A stretch of 64,000 nt of DNA, taken from the NCBI RefSeq assembly GCF_030814315.1, contig NZ_JAUSUV010000008.1, positions 148,230 through 212,229 on the forward strand, in the 5' to 3' direction. Shown here piece by piece: positions 1 to 7,949 of this stretch; within the stretch, counting starts at the first letter, position 1; the number at the start of each line of letters is the position of its first letter. Below the pieces are notes generated by a model. The model was given only the letters and a program-made list of their open reading frames with translations, was not told where the DNA came from and searched no databases. Origin of the DNA: Croceifilum oryzae. GTDB taxonomy: Bacteria; Bacillota; Bacilli; Thermoactinomycetales; Thermoactinomycetaceae. A program made the translations under genes and the position numbers.

Positions 1-1248
1 GATTCCTCTAAAGAGGGAAGTCATGCCTTCATGAAGTGGGAACTATGGAAAAAAATCGTCGATGAGTGTAGTCAATACGAAGATGTAATACTTGAGCCAG
101 CTTGGGAAGGAGAGCCTATGCTCCATCCGCAATTCGAAGAATTTATGGCATATGCGATCACAAAGCTAGGTGAAAGAATATGCCTAACTACCGACGGTAC
201 ACTTATCAGTGAACAAAACATGGAAACATTGAGTAATCTAAGATCGATTACAGTCAATGTGAATAGTGATAAGGGGTTTGAAAATGCTGTAGGGTTGCAA
301 AAAGGACGATATAATGGAAATGAACAACATACCTATCTCACGCTGTCTTTTGTCTCTGGTAGTGAGGCTGCTCAAAAGTATTTCGATTACATAGTTGGGG
401 ATCCATATCAGGAATTTCGAGGATTCGATTTTGTTGTCTATTATTACGATTTAAAAGAGGGTTCCCCGTACCATGATCCATATGTAGGGAAGACGATTTT
501 GATTGATCCAGAGGGATCTGTTGCCCCCTATTTGCATCCCTACGATCAAAAGGGAGCGAATCTAGATACAAGCACCCTAGCAGATATTTGGCGTGGTTAT
601 GATCTGAAAGATTCTCCAGATCAAGTGTATCGTTCCTGTGCGACTCGTAACCGTTATGGTAGCCAATTCTATAATCCCGCAAATGAGTATAGTCAACTGA
701 CCGATTGTCCAAGATGTGATGGGTTCCTGTTTCAGAATTCTACTTTCTGTTTCGATTGTGAGAGGCAGGATGGAATAGCCAAACTAACATCCCAGATTCA
801 AGAGATTACAGATAGTAAGATTTTGTCTGGTTACAAAGTGTTTCGAATGAGTCCAACAGAGTTTGAAGCATATAAGCTAGAGGATCTCGAAGAAGATGAT
901 GATGGACCATACAGTTACTGTGATTCGAACGGTGACGCAGATGAGATAGCAGAGCACATCCAAGATACGATTACTTCAGAATTGGATATGGAAGGGTATA
1001 GTTGCTCTCAATGCGGTGCGTCGATCAAACGGAATGAAACAATATGTCTAGGATGTTATGAAAGGGAAGGGTTAGATAAAATTACATCTGATATAATTAA
1101 AATTACAGAAATCGGAATTGTGTCTGATGCGATGATTAAACGAATTAGCCCGACGGAATTTGAAGTATACAACGACCAACATATATGCAAATGTAGTGGT
1201 AATGCACAAAAGGTAGCTGAATACGTCTACTTTTTCTATCCCTATTAA
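1..1248 (+). CDS. Radical SAM/SPASM-like protein, 5' end outside the window
   Basis: The frame is open from base 1, so the gene starts upstream and the CxxxCxxC cluster expected for a radical SAM enzyme is not visible. What remains reads like the middle of a radical SAM barrel (EPAWEGEPMLHPQFEEF, then LTTDGTLI) followed by a SPASM-like part (IDPEGSV, then IWRGYDL). Counting from the Met at 31, the C-terminus holds two copies of a module with CxxC, CxxC and SPTEFE, starting at Cys226 and Cys325, a period of 99 residues. The modules look like zinc-binding units and may bind a peptide or partner. The substrate is unknown. A hairpin terminator follows at 1267. Confidence 0.6.
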   Translation, partial: DSSKEGSHAFMKWELWKKIVDECSQYEDVILEPAWEGEPMLHPQFEEFMAYAITKLGERICLTTDGTLISEQNMETLSNLRSITVNVNSDKGFENAVGLQKGRYNGNEQHTYLTLSFVSGSEAAQKYFDYIVGDPYQEFRGFDFVVYYYDLKEGSPYHDPYVGKTILIDPEGSVAPYLHPYDQKGANLDTSTLADIWRGYDLKDSPDQVYRSCATRNRYGSQFYNPANEYSQLTDCPRCDGFLFQNSTFCFDCERQDGIAKLTSQIQEITDSKILSGYKVFRMSPTEFEAYKLEDLEEDDDGPYSYCDSNGDADEIAEHIQDTITSELDMEGYSCSQCGASIKRNETICLGCYEREGLDKITSDIIKITEIGIVSDAMIKRISPTEFEVYNDQHICKCSGNAQKVAEYVYFFYPY

Positions 1249-1266
1249 AAACGATATAGTAAAAAG

Positions 1267-1297
1267 AGCCGTCTAGCATGGAACTGGACGGCTTTTT
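1267..1297 (+). terminator. Intrinsic terminator after the radical SAM gene
   Basis: Arms AGCCGTC and GACGGCT pair around a 13-base loop and are followed by a T run. It lies 18 bases after the stop codon. Confidence 0.8.
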
Positions 1298-1437
1298 GGT
1301 ATGTCATCCATTGTGTTGATAGATTACAACTTTGTAATATAAGTGTAAGTCGAATGAAATAGTTTTAATTATGATCTTATAATATTATTTATTCATGGGA
1401 GAAAGATAACAACTTAAATACAAAGGAGATTATATAT

Positions 1438-1683
1438 ATGAAAAAGAAGTTATTTCCAATCATAGCAGCAGGAGTGGCAACGGCGGTTTTTTTAGTAGGT
1501 TGCGGAAAAGAAGAAAAGAAAAAAGAAGAGCCTAAAAAGCCTGCTGTTGAGCAAAACACAAATACAACACCACCAGCTACCGGAACACAACCATCTCAGG
1601 GAAGTACAACTCAACCGGAAAAAGGTAAAACAGACGATAAAGCCAAAAAAGGTACAGATACAAAGGAAAACGAGAAAAAATAA
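1438..1683 (+). CDS. Small Lys/Thr/Pro-rich lipoprotein
   Basis: This 81-residue protein has a short basic N-terminus, a hydrophobic segment and the lipobox LVGC, with the acylated Cys at residue 22. The rest is a low-complexity tail rich in Lys, Glu, Thr and Pro, which looks like a flexible wall-spanning stalk with no folded domain. AAAGGAG at 1422-1428 supports the ATG at 1438. It stands alone between terminators. No enzymatic function can be assigned; it may be a surface-anchored spacer. Confidence 0.7.
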   Translation: MKKKLFPIIAAGVATAVFLVGCGKEEKKKEEPKKPAVEQNTNTTPPATGTQPSQGSTTQPEKGKTDDKAKKGTDTKENEKK

Positions 1684-1820
1684 CTTGCCCATTCGTATAG
1701 ATGAAGGTAATGAATGAAATTCCTTTATGCGGAAATGAGTAAGTGGATAAAAAATAGATTACATTATGCTAAATCATGTAGATTTCACAACAAACTATAT
1801 ACACATATATGCATACTTAA

Positions 1821-1857
1821 TGCGTACTTACCGTTCACGGCTAAGTACGCATTCTTT
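1821..1857 (+). terminator. Probable terminator between the lipoprotein and the two-component genes
   Basis: TGCGTACTTA and TAAGTACGCA form a perfect 10-bp stem with an 11-base loop, followed by TTCTTTT. Confidence 0.7.
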
Positions 1858-1928
1858 TGTCGTTTTTAAGCCATATATACACTTGAAAAGTATTTAAACT
1901 TGTAGTGAGATAGAAAGAGAGGGGGATT

Positions 1929-2627
1929 ATGAATTTGTCTAAGCAGATCTTAATCGTAGATGATGAAAAAGAAATCGTAAACTTAATTGATATCTCTTTA
2001 CAGAATGAAGGTTTTACTACATTAAAAGCGTACGATGGGGAAGAGGCTCTTGAAATCTTGAAAGAAAATTCTGTCCATTTGATTATTCTAGATATAATGA
2101 TGCCTAAAAAGAATGGCTTGGAGTTTTGCCAACTGGTTAGACAACATGATAATACTCCCATTCTGATGTTAAGTGCTAAATCAGAAGACATGGATAAGAT
2201 AACGGGCCTGATGACAGGAGCAGACGATTATATGGCCAAGCCATTTAATTTGTTAGAAATGATGGTTCGTGTGAAAGCGCTTTTACGAAGAGCCTATTAC
2301 TTTAATCATCAGCCACTGCAGGAAGATAGTGAGATGGTGCGTTTAGGAGAGCTGACCATTAATAGAAAAACATACTCTACTACGGTTGGAGAGGAAAAAA
2401 TAAATCTAACATCCAAAGAGTTTGAAATCCTATATCTCCTTGCAACACATCTGGGTCAAGTATTTAATTCGGAAGAGATATTTCGCTCAGTATGGAAGGA
2501 AAAGTATTATGAAGCCAACAATACTGTTATGGTTCATATCAGTAATTTACGAGATAAACTAGAGAAAACACTAGGGTATAAAGTAATTCATACCATTTGG
2601 GGAGTGGGTTACAAGATTGAGGGATAA
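1929..2627 (+). CDS. OmpR/VanR-family response regulator
   Basis: The 232-residue protein has a receiver domain with the acidic pair D11-D12, the phospho-acceptor D55 (LDIMMP) and the conserved K104 in AKPF. A winged-helix DNA-binding domain follows at about residues 130-230, ending VWGVGYKI-like (TIWGVGYKI). It should bind DNA when phosphorylated by the kinase encoded next, whose start lies inside its 3' end, so the two are translationally coupled. GAGGGGG supports the ATG. VanR-type regulators often respond to envelope stress, and the wall-binding protein and protease downstream are possible targets, which is inference. Confidence 0.9.
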   Translation: MNLSKQILIVDDEKEIVNLIDISLQNEGFTTLKAYDGEEALEILKENSVHLIILDIMMPKKNGLEFCQLVRQHDNTPILMLSAKSEDMDKITGLMTGADDYMAKPFNLLEMMVRVKALLRRAYYFNHQPLQEDSEMVRLGELTINRKTYSTTVGEEKINLTSKEFEILYLLATHLGQVFNSEEIFRSVWKEKYYEANNTVMVHISNLRDKLEKTLGYKVIHTIWGVGYKIEG

Positions 2628-3687
2628 AACGTATTACCGGATTCTATCAAAAATTGCTGTGGTCTTCATTTTTAGTTTATGGAGTTCCTTATTCATTTCA
2701 AACTTTGTTTATAATCTACTGAAAAAATATGTACCTAATCTAGACGATATAGAGCACCTATTACCCATTCGTATGGAGTATATATTGGTAGGTCTATTTG
2801 GGATTATTATATTTTCTTTGTTTATCGGGAGTTATATTCGATATTTTATTCAAATCTGTCATGCTGTTAGTGAGATTGCACAAGGTGATTCAAAAAAAAG
2901 AGTGCCTCTTAAATTTCAAAATGAATTTAGTAAGCTAGCTACCCGGATAAATTTAATTTTGGAGCAATTACGTACAGCTGTTGAGGAAGAACGATTAGCC
3001 GAACAGACCAAAAACGAGCTAATCACGAATGTTTCCCACGATTTGCGTACTCCATTAACGTCTATCTTGGGTTATTTGAGCCTAATTGATCGCAATCAAT
3101 ATCAAGATGAAGTAGAGCTTCGATATTATACAGATATTGCTTATCAAAAAGCGCAACGGCTGGATCAATTAGTGAATGACTTATTTGAATACGTTCGGAC
3201 TAAAAATCCAAAAATGAAACTACAAACAAGGGTAATCAACTTAAAGGAATTGTTGAAGCAGATCGCCATCCAGTTCCAAATTCAGCTTAGGAAAGAAAAA
3301 ATGAAGTCAAGACTTTCTCTACCAGCTAATGCTGTTTGTGTAGAGGCTGATGGTGATCAGCTAGCAAGGGTATTCGAAAATATCATCTGTAATGCAATGA
3401 ACTATGGGAAAAAAGGGGTATTCTTGGACATCTCCTTAGAAATCCATGATCATCTTGCAATTGTGAAAATCACGAACTACGGAGATAGTATCCCTCGGGC
3501 TGATCTTCCCTATCTTTTCGATCGCTTTTACCGAATTGAAAAGTCAAGATCTGTATATACGGGAGGATCAGGGCTAGGATTAGCTATCACGAAAAATATC
3601 ATTGAATTGCACAAGGGATTTGTTGCTGTCGAAAGTGATGAAAGTGAAACAAGCTTTCATATCTGTCTCCCGATCTTTAAGCGATGA
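2617..3687 (+). CDS. VanS-like sensor histidine kinase
   Basis: The 356-residue kinase starts with TTG at 2617 inside the regulator gene, with GGAGTGG upstream. There are two membrane segments (about residues 11-31 and 55-75) with only a short loop outside, then HAMP, the dimerisation/phospho-acceptor motif NVSHDLRTPLTS with H141, and an ATPase domain with an N box (NIICNAMNYG) and G boxes (GGSGLGLAI). The short sensor loop suggests that it senses a membrane event rather than a soluble ligand. Its partner is the regulator encoded at 1929. The terminator at 3707 closes the pair. Confidence 0.9.
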   Translation: MRDKTYYRILSKIAVVFIFSLWSSLFISNFVYNLLKKYVPNLDDIEHLLPIRMEYILVGLFGIIIFSLFIGSYIRYFIQICHAVSEIAQGDSKKRVPLKFQNEFSKLATRINLILEQLRTAVEEERLAEQTKNELITNVSHDLRTPLTSILGYLSLIDRNQYQDEVELRYYTDIAYQKAQRLDQLVNDLFEYVRTKNPKMKLQTRVINLKELLKQIAIQFQIQLRKEKMKSRLSLPANAVCVEADGDQLARVFENIICNAMNYGKKGVFLDISLEIHDHLAIVKITNYGDSIPRADLPYLFDRFYRIEKSRSVYTGGSGLGLAITKNIIELHKGFVAVESDESETSFHICLPIFKR

Positions 3688-3706
3688 ATACAGGTTATTA
3701 GACTCG

Positions 3707-3744
3707 AAAAGTCCGCTTTGCAAATTAGAAGCGGACTTTTCTTT
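3707..3744 (+). terminator. Intrinsic terminator of the two-component operon
   Basis: AAAAGTCCGCTT and AAGCGGACTTTT form a strong stem around a 10-base loop, running into CTTT. Confidence 0.85.
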
Positions 3745-3864
3745 GCATCTTTGTATCAATCTTACAAAAATGTAAGAGTGATATAGCAGAATAGTAATGT
3801 ATAATGAAAAGTGTAAACTAATAAAAAGTTTTCACTTTTCAATCAAGATAAAGGAGATGATGTT

Positions 3865-5517
3865 GTGATCAAGAGTAAGTGGGGTGCAGGGGCTTTATCA
3901 GTAGCTCTAGTAACCTCAATCTTTGTCTTCCCTAGTATGACAGAGGCAAAGATGGATAAAAAAGGGACAACCTCAGCTAATTCTACTCGTTCCTTATCCG
4001 AATTGAAACAACAAGTTAAACAGCAACAAAAATGGCTGAAAAGCAATGGAATACAGAGAAATACCCCGAAAGAGTCTGTGCAAGAGGCTCAATTTAAAGG
4101 GAAGCTAGATTGGTATCAAAATCATACTTATCGCATTGTAGTGGAAAAGGATGGAGTCCTTCAGATTAATGAAAAGAACTCAAACGACAAAGTGAAGTAC
4201 ACCCTCATGAACACAACTAGTTTCGAAGAAGTGAGTAATGGAGCTAAGGTACCTACTGGAGAGTATTTTCTCTCTGTGTGGTATGACCAAGATCTCCCTC
4301 CTTCGGAAAATGACGTATCGTATGAGGTAAAAGTTAGTGGGATTTCCATGAATTCAGTAGACAATACAGTTCCAGAACTTCAGACAAACGCACCTACTAA
4401 ACACGAATTACGGTTGACGACAGAGGCAAAGAATTTTTCACTTAAGGGCTCTGTTAAGGGAGCAGACCGCGTTGACATTACGGCTAACAGTACCAGCTAT
4501 GGTTTGAGAGGATTCATATATTCGGAAGCGTTGCCCTTAAACCCAGGGAACAACTCCTATCAAATAACGGCCCGAGAGATGTCTGGAAATATGGCTAATG
4601 AATTATTTGAAGTAGTTAAGCCACATCTTCAGCGGTATAACGGCTTGAATCCGGCGGGTATTTCTGCTCAATTAAGCAAGCAACGATATCCTAGTGGTGC
4701 AGAGACCGTTGTGATTGCGAATTCCCATTTTGGATCAGAAGCTCTTACGGCGCCTGCCCTTTCTTCTGTTACCAATGCACCTATTCTTTTAACAGATGCT
4801 AATCAATTACCAGCGGCGGTAAGTACTGAAATCAAACGATTAGGTCCATCCAAAGCGATCATCTTAGGTGATGATAAAATTGTTTCCAAAGCAGTCGAGG
4901 AGCAACTAAAAAAGATGAACATACAGATTGATCGCCAAGCAGGGAGTAATCCATTTATCAGTACTTCGCAGATGGCCGAAAAGATCTTAAAGGAAAATGA
5001 GATCGACTCCGTGGCGATCGTAGAAGCTTCTGATTTCGCAAGTGCGATGTACATGAGTGCCGGTTATAGCTCGCCTATTTTACTGGTAGAAAAGGATCGA
5101 ATTCCTGTTGAAACGAAGTCGGTATTAAAGAAATATCCCCAGATTAAGAATCTACTCGTGGTGGGGCCAAAGGGTCAAATCTCTGAAGCAGTGAAAAAGC
5201 AACTAGGTTCATATGGAAAGGTAATGGAAGTGACTGGAAAGGATCGTTTGGAGGTAGGTGTGAATGTAATCCGTCATTTCAGTAAGATGAACGAAGCAGA
5301 GGTAAGTGAGTTTGTCATTGTGAAAGATCAGGATTACGCATCATCTTTATTGGGCGGAGGCTTTTATACTCCTATATTGTTTGCCCCGACCCATTCTTTG
5401 GACAAGTCCGTTTCTACCTACCTTAGTGAGAATAAACCAAATGTGATATATCTCTTAGGTGGAAAAGAGGTCATCTCGATGCAAGTAGAACGTCAGTTGA
5501 AAGAAAAATTGAATTAG
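3865..5517 (+). CDS. Secreted protein with three cell-wall-binding type 2 repeats
   Basis: The 550-residue protein begins with GTG, preceded by AAAGGAG, and has a signal peptide (hydrophobic stretch to about residue 28). The N-terminal half has no family that I recognise and may be beta-rich. The C-terminal half, from about residue 270, contains three repeats of the CWB2 type (phrases such as IVIANS/ILLT, then LG followed by a KAIILGDD-like strand), known to hold proteins on the Gram-positive wall through anionic polymers. No catalytic domain is visible. Three CWB2 units are the usual number for a functional anchor. It sits just before a secreted clostripain-like protease. Confidence 0.75.
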   Translation: MIKSKWGAGALSVALVTSIFVFPSMTEAKMDKKGTTSANSTRSLSELKQQVKQQQKWLKSNGIQRNTPKESVQEAQFKGKLDWYQNHTYRIVVEKDGVLQINEKNSNDKVKYTLMNTTSFEEVSNGAKVPTGEYFLSVWYDQDLPPSENDVSYEVKVSGISMNSVDNTVPELQTNAPTKHELRLTTEAKNFSLKGSVKGADRVDITANSTSYGLRGFIYSEALPLNPGNNSYQITAREMSGNMANELFEVVKPHLQRYNGLNPAGISAQLSKQRYPSGAETVVIANSHFGSEALTAPALSSVTNAPILLTDANQLPAAVSTEIKRLGPSKAIILGDDKIVSKAVEEQLKKMNIQIDRQAGSNPFISTSQMAEKILKENEIDSVAIVEASDFASAMYMSAGYSSPILLVEKDRIPVETKSVLKKYPQIKNLLVVGPKGQISEAVKKQLGSYGKVMEVTGKDRLEVGVNVIRHFSKMNEAEVSEFVIVKDQDYASSLLGGGFYTPILFAPTHSLDKSVSTYLSENKPNVIYLLGGKEVISMQVERQLKEKLN

Positions 5518-5609
5518 AGAGTTCAATCAAATCAATAGGAAAGAAGTTACCATTTGAGGAGGCATCATCTTTCCTATTGATGAAAACGTAACCTAAAGGG
5601 GAGAAACAA

Positions 5610-7466
5610 ATGAAATTTTCAAAAGTTATGCTAGCTGGAGCTTTAACTTTGCTTTCTGTTGTCCCGCCGACGGTTTCATCAGCTGCGTCTACGCCTAAGA
5701 GTGACTATACATTAATGGTTTATATGGTTGGTTCTGACTTGGAGAGTGGTGGTAATTATGCGTCTACAGATTTGAAAGAGATGATGAAAGTCGGATCGAC
5801 GAAAAATGTGAATGTGGTAGTGGAGACAGGCGGATCAAACGACTGGGGAAATCAGAAAATTAGCAACAAGGAAAACCAACGCTGGATCGTCAAGAAAAAT
5901 GACATTGAGAATGTTGGAAATGTTGGGGACAGAAATATGGGCAATCCGAAATCGTTAACCGATTTTATTGATTGGTCGATGAAAAAGTATCCAGCCAAAA
6001 AATATGGAATGGTTCTTTGGAATCATGGTGGAGGTTCCGTCGTCGGGTATGGGGCGGATGAAAAGCATGACTACGACGCTTTAACGTTATCTGAACTACA
6101 ACAAGCGTTGGATAAGTCACAAGCGAAGACCAATAAGTTTGATATGATTGGGTTCGATGCCTGTCTAATGGGGAATGTGGAAGTCGCTAAGTTATTGCAG
6201 CCATACGGCAAATATTTGGTTGGTTCGGAAGAGTTGGAGCCTGTACACGGATGGGATTACACTCCTTTTCTAAAAACGTTGACCACCTCTTCTCAGAAAA
6301 CAGGTGATGTGGTTGGAAAAGTGATTGCAGATTCATATGTGAAGCAATCAAAAGACTTCGGCACCGCGGATGACATTACTTTATCCGTTGTTGATATGGA
6401 TAAAGCAGTGGATGTTACGAAGAAAGTAGAAAGTTTAGCCAAGAAACTAAAAGCCAATATGGAAGATGATGAAGCATTACAAGCCATTGCAAAAGCACGC
6501 TTTCGGTCAGAGGATTACGGTGGTTCTGGGGGACCTGGAGATACTGATATGGTAGATATCGTAGATCTGGCAGAGCAATTATCTACCCTGTATCCCAAAG
6601 AATCGAAAGCATTAATTAGTTCAGTTAAAAAGTCAGTCATTTATAACATCAATAGCTTGGGGAATCCGCGGGCAAATGGATTATCTATCTACTTCCCATC
6701 GGAGGATCGTCCGAGCTTTAAATCGAATGCGGTGAAGTACGACAAAAACAATTTTTCTGAAATATACGAGAAGTTTCTCAAGGGGTATGTGGATCGATTG
6801 TTAGATGATGAAAAGCGCATCAAGTCAGAGAAACTACCTCTTCAAAAATTTGCATCAAATCAAACTGCCACGGGTTTTGAAGTGAAGGTAAGCCCAGAAG
6901 ATGCTTCCTCGCTCGTTAGTGTGAAAGGGATTGTAGGTCAGTATGAAACCGGATCGATGAGTACAGTTCGGATTCTCGGTGCCGATAACAGTCAGGTGAA
7001 GCTGGATGAGAAAACAGGCATCATCAAGGGACAATGGAATCAAAATTGGCCTATGCTATCAGGACAAATGGTTCCGATGTTCATTACGAATCAGACGGCT
7101 CAACAGGCAAACTATGTAATCCCTGTTAAAATAAACGGTGAAAAAATGGAGTTAGTCGTCCTTCACAACAAGCAAGCTAATACGTATGACATTTTGGGTG
7201 CATGGCGTGGAGTAGACCCGAAAACAGGTGTACCGGATCGAAATCTCCATCAAGTGAACGAGGGAGATCAGGTTGCTCCAGTATACCCAACTATTGACAA
7301 GAAAACCAATGAGCGCGGGATGGTAGATGGAGCAGAGTTTACTGCTGGAAAAACAATCAATCTTCAGTGGCAAGCACTTCCAAAAGATCAGAATTTCCTA
7401 TACGGATTTGATCTTACCAATTTTGCACAAAACCGTTCTGTTTCCGATTTTACGACTGTAAAGTAA
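5610..7466 (+). CDS. Secreted clostripain-family (C11) cysteine protease
   Basis: The 618-residue protein has a signal peptide of about 26 residues. The caspase-like fold of family C11 is recognisable from LMVYMVGSDLE near the start, the catalytic His139 in LWNHGGGS, and the catalytic Cys185 in GFDACLMGN. C11 enzymes cleave after Arg or Lys and are often self-activated. The catalytic part ends near residue 390. The C-terminal 230 residues look like beta-domains and carry no visible anchor. AAAGGGGAG precedes the ATG. Its own terminator follows. The target is unknown; wall or peptide processing is possible. Confidence 0.85.
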   Translation: MKFSKVMLAGALTLLSVVPPTVSSAASTPKSDYTLMVYMVGSDLESGGNYASTDLKEMMKVGSTKNVNVVVETGGSNDWGNQKISNKENQRWIVKKNDIENVGNVGDRNMGNPKSLTDFIDWSMKKYPAKKYGMVLWNHGGGSVVGYGADEKHDYDALTLSELQQALDKSQAKTNKFDMIGFDACLMGNVEVAKLLQPYGKYLVGSEELEPVHGWDYTPFLKTLTTSSQKTGDVVGKVIADSYVKQSKDFGTADDITLSVVDMDKAVDVTKKVESLAKKLKANMEDDEALQAIAKARFRSEDYGGSGGPGDTDMVDIVDLAEQLSTLYPKESKALISSVKKSVIYNINSLGNPRANGLSIYFPSEDRPSFKSNAVKYDKNNFSEIYEKFLKGYVDRLLDDEKRIKSEKLPLQKFASNQTATGFEVKVSPEDASSLVSVKGIVGQYETGSMSTVRILGADNSQVKLDEKTGIIKGQWNQNWPMLSGQMVPMFITNQTAQQANYVIPVKINGEKMELVVLHNKQANTYDILGAWRGVDPKTGVPDRNLHQVNEGDQVAPVYPTIDKKTNERGMVDGAEFTAGKTINLQWQALPKDQNFLYGFDLTNFAQNRSVSDFTTVK

Positions 7467-7477
7467 AGGTCATACAA

Positions 7478-7516
7478 ACCTGCCCATCGTTATTTGAGAT
7501 AGGGCAGGTCTATTTT
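7478..7516 (+). terminator. Intrinsic terminator after the clostripain gene
   Basis: ACCTGCCC and GGGCAGGT form an 8-bp stem followed by CTATTTT. Confidence 0.8.
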
Positions 7517-7596
7517 ATGGATGATTTATTTTTCAAATTAACAGAATGATCAGCTAAAAAATAGAGAGCCGTTCGTTTAAGGAATCAGTTAAAATT

Positions 7597-7824
7597 TTAA
7601 TGTTTAACAAAAACCTCTTTTTTAATATCTATTAGGCCACAATAATATGTGATAATTCCGATTTGAACGCGAGATGTTATATGCCATTTACCCTTTATAG
7701 AAGCAATGATTTCTCCTACACGTCGTCTGCTAATAAATAATGACAAAGCAATTTCGTTATCCTTATACCCTTTTGCCACCAAAATCGCAACCTCAACCTC
7801 TTTGCAAGAAAGTAAATGATCCAT
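7597..7824 (-). CDS. Stand-alone LuxR/GerE-type helix-turn-helix protein
   Basis: The 75-residue protein is only a LuxR-type DNA-binding domain: LSCKEVEVAILVAKGYKDNE, then the recognition-helix region FISRRRVGEIIASI, with no receiver or ligand domain. AAAGGAG lies upstream of the ATG. The family usually carries TVKxHxxxI in the recognition helix; here it is RRVGEII, so the specificity is unusual. It lies just downstream of the lanthipeptide genes on the same strand, but the 40-bp palindrome at 7910 separates them. It could be a GerE-like small regulator of the cluster or of sporulation. The link is inference. Confidence 0.6.
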   Translation of the reverse strand: MDHLLSCKEVEVAILVAKGYKDNEIALSLFISRRRVGEIIASIKGKWHITSRVQIGIITYYCGLIDIKKEVFVKH

Positions 7825-7909
7825 TTAATATCTCCTTTTTTATAAAAGTAAAATAATACATTTATTATTTTAACATATATAACTTTAAAGTTTTAGTGAG
7901 AGATAAAGG

Positions 7910-7949
7910 AAGTTACCCATCTAATCTGATCAGATTAGATGGGTAACTT
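7910..7949 (-). terminator. 40-bp perfect palindrome at the end of lanT
   Basis: The sequence is self-complementary over 40 bases, centred at 7929/7930, with half arm AAGTTACCCATCTAATCTGA. It touches the lanT stop codon. It can act as a terminator for lanT (tail TTCCTTT on the minus strand). A perfect palindrome this long may also be a protein-binding site. Confidence 0.7.
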
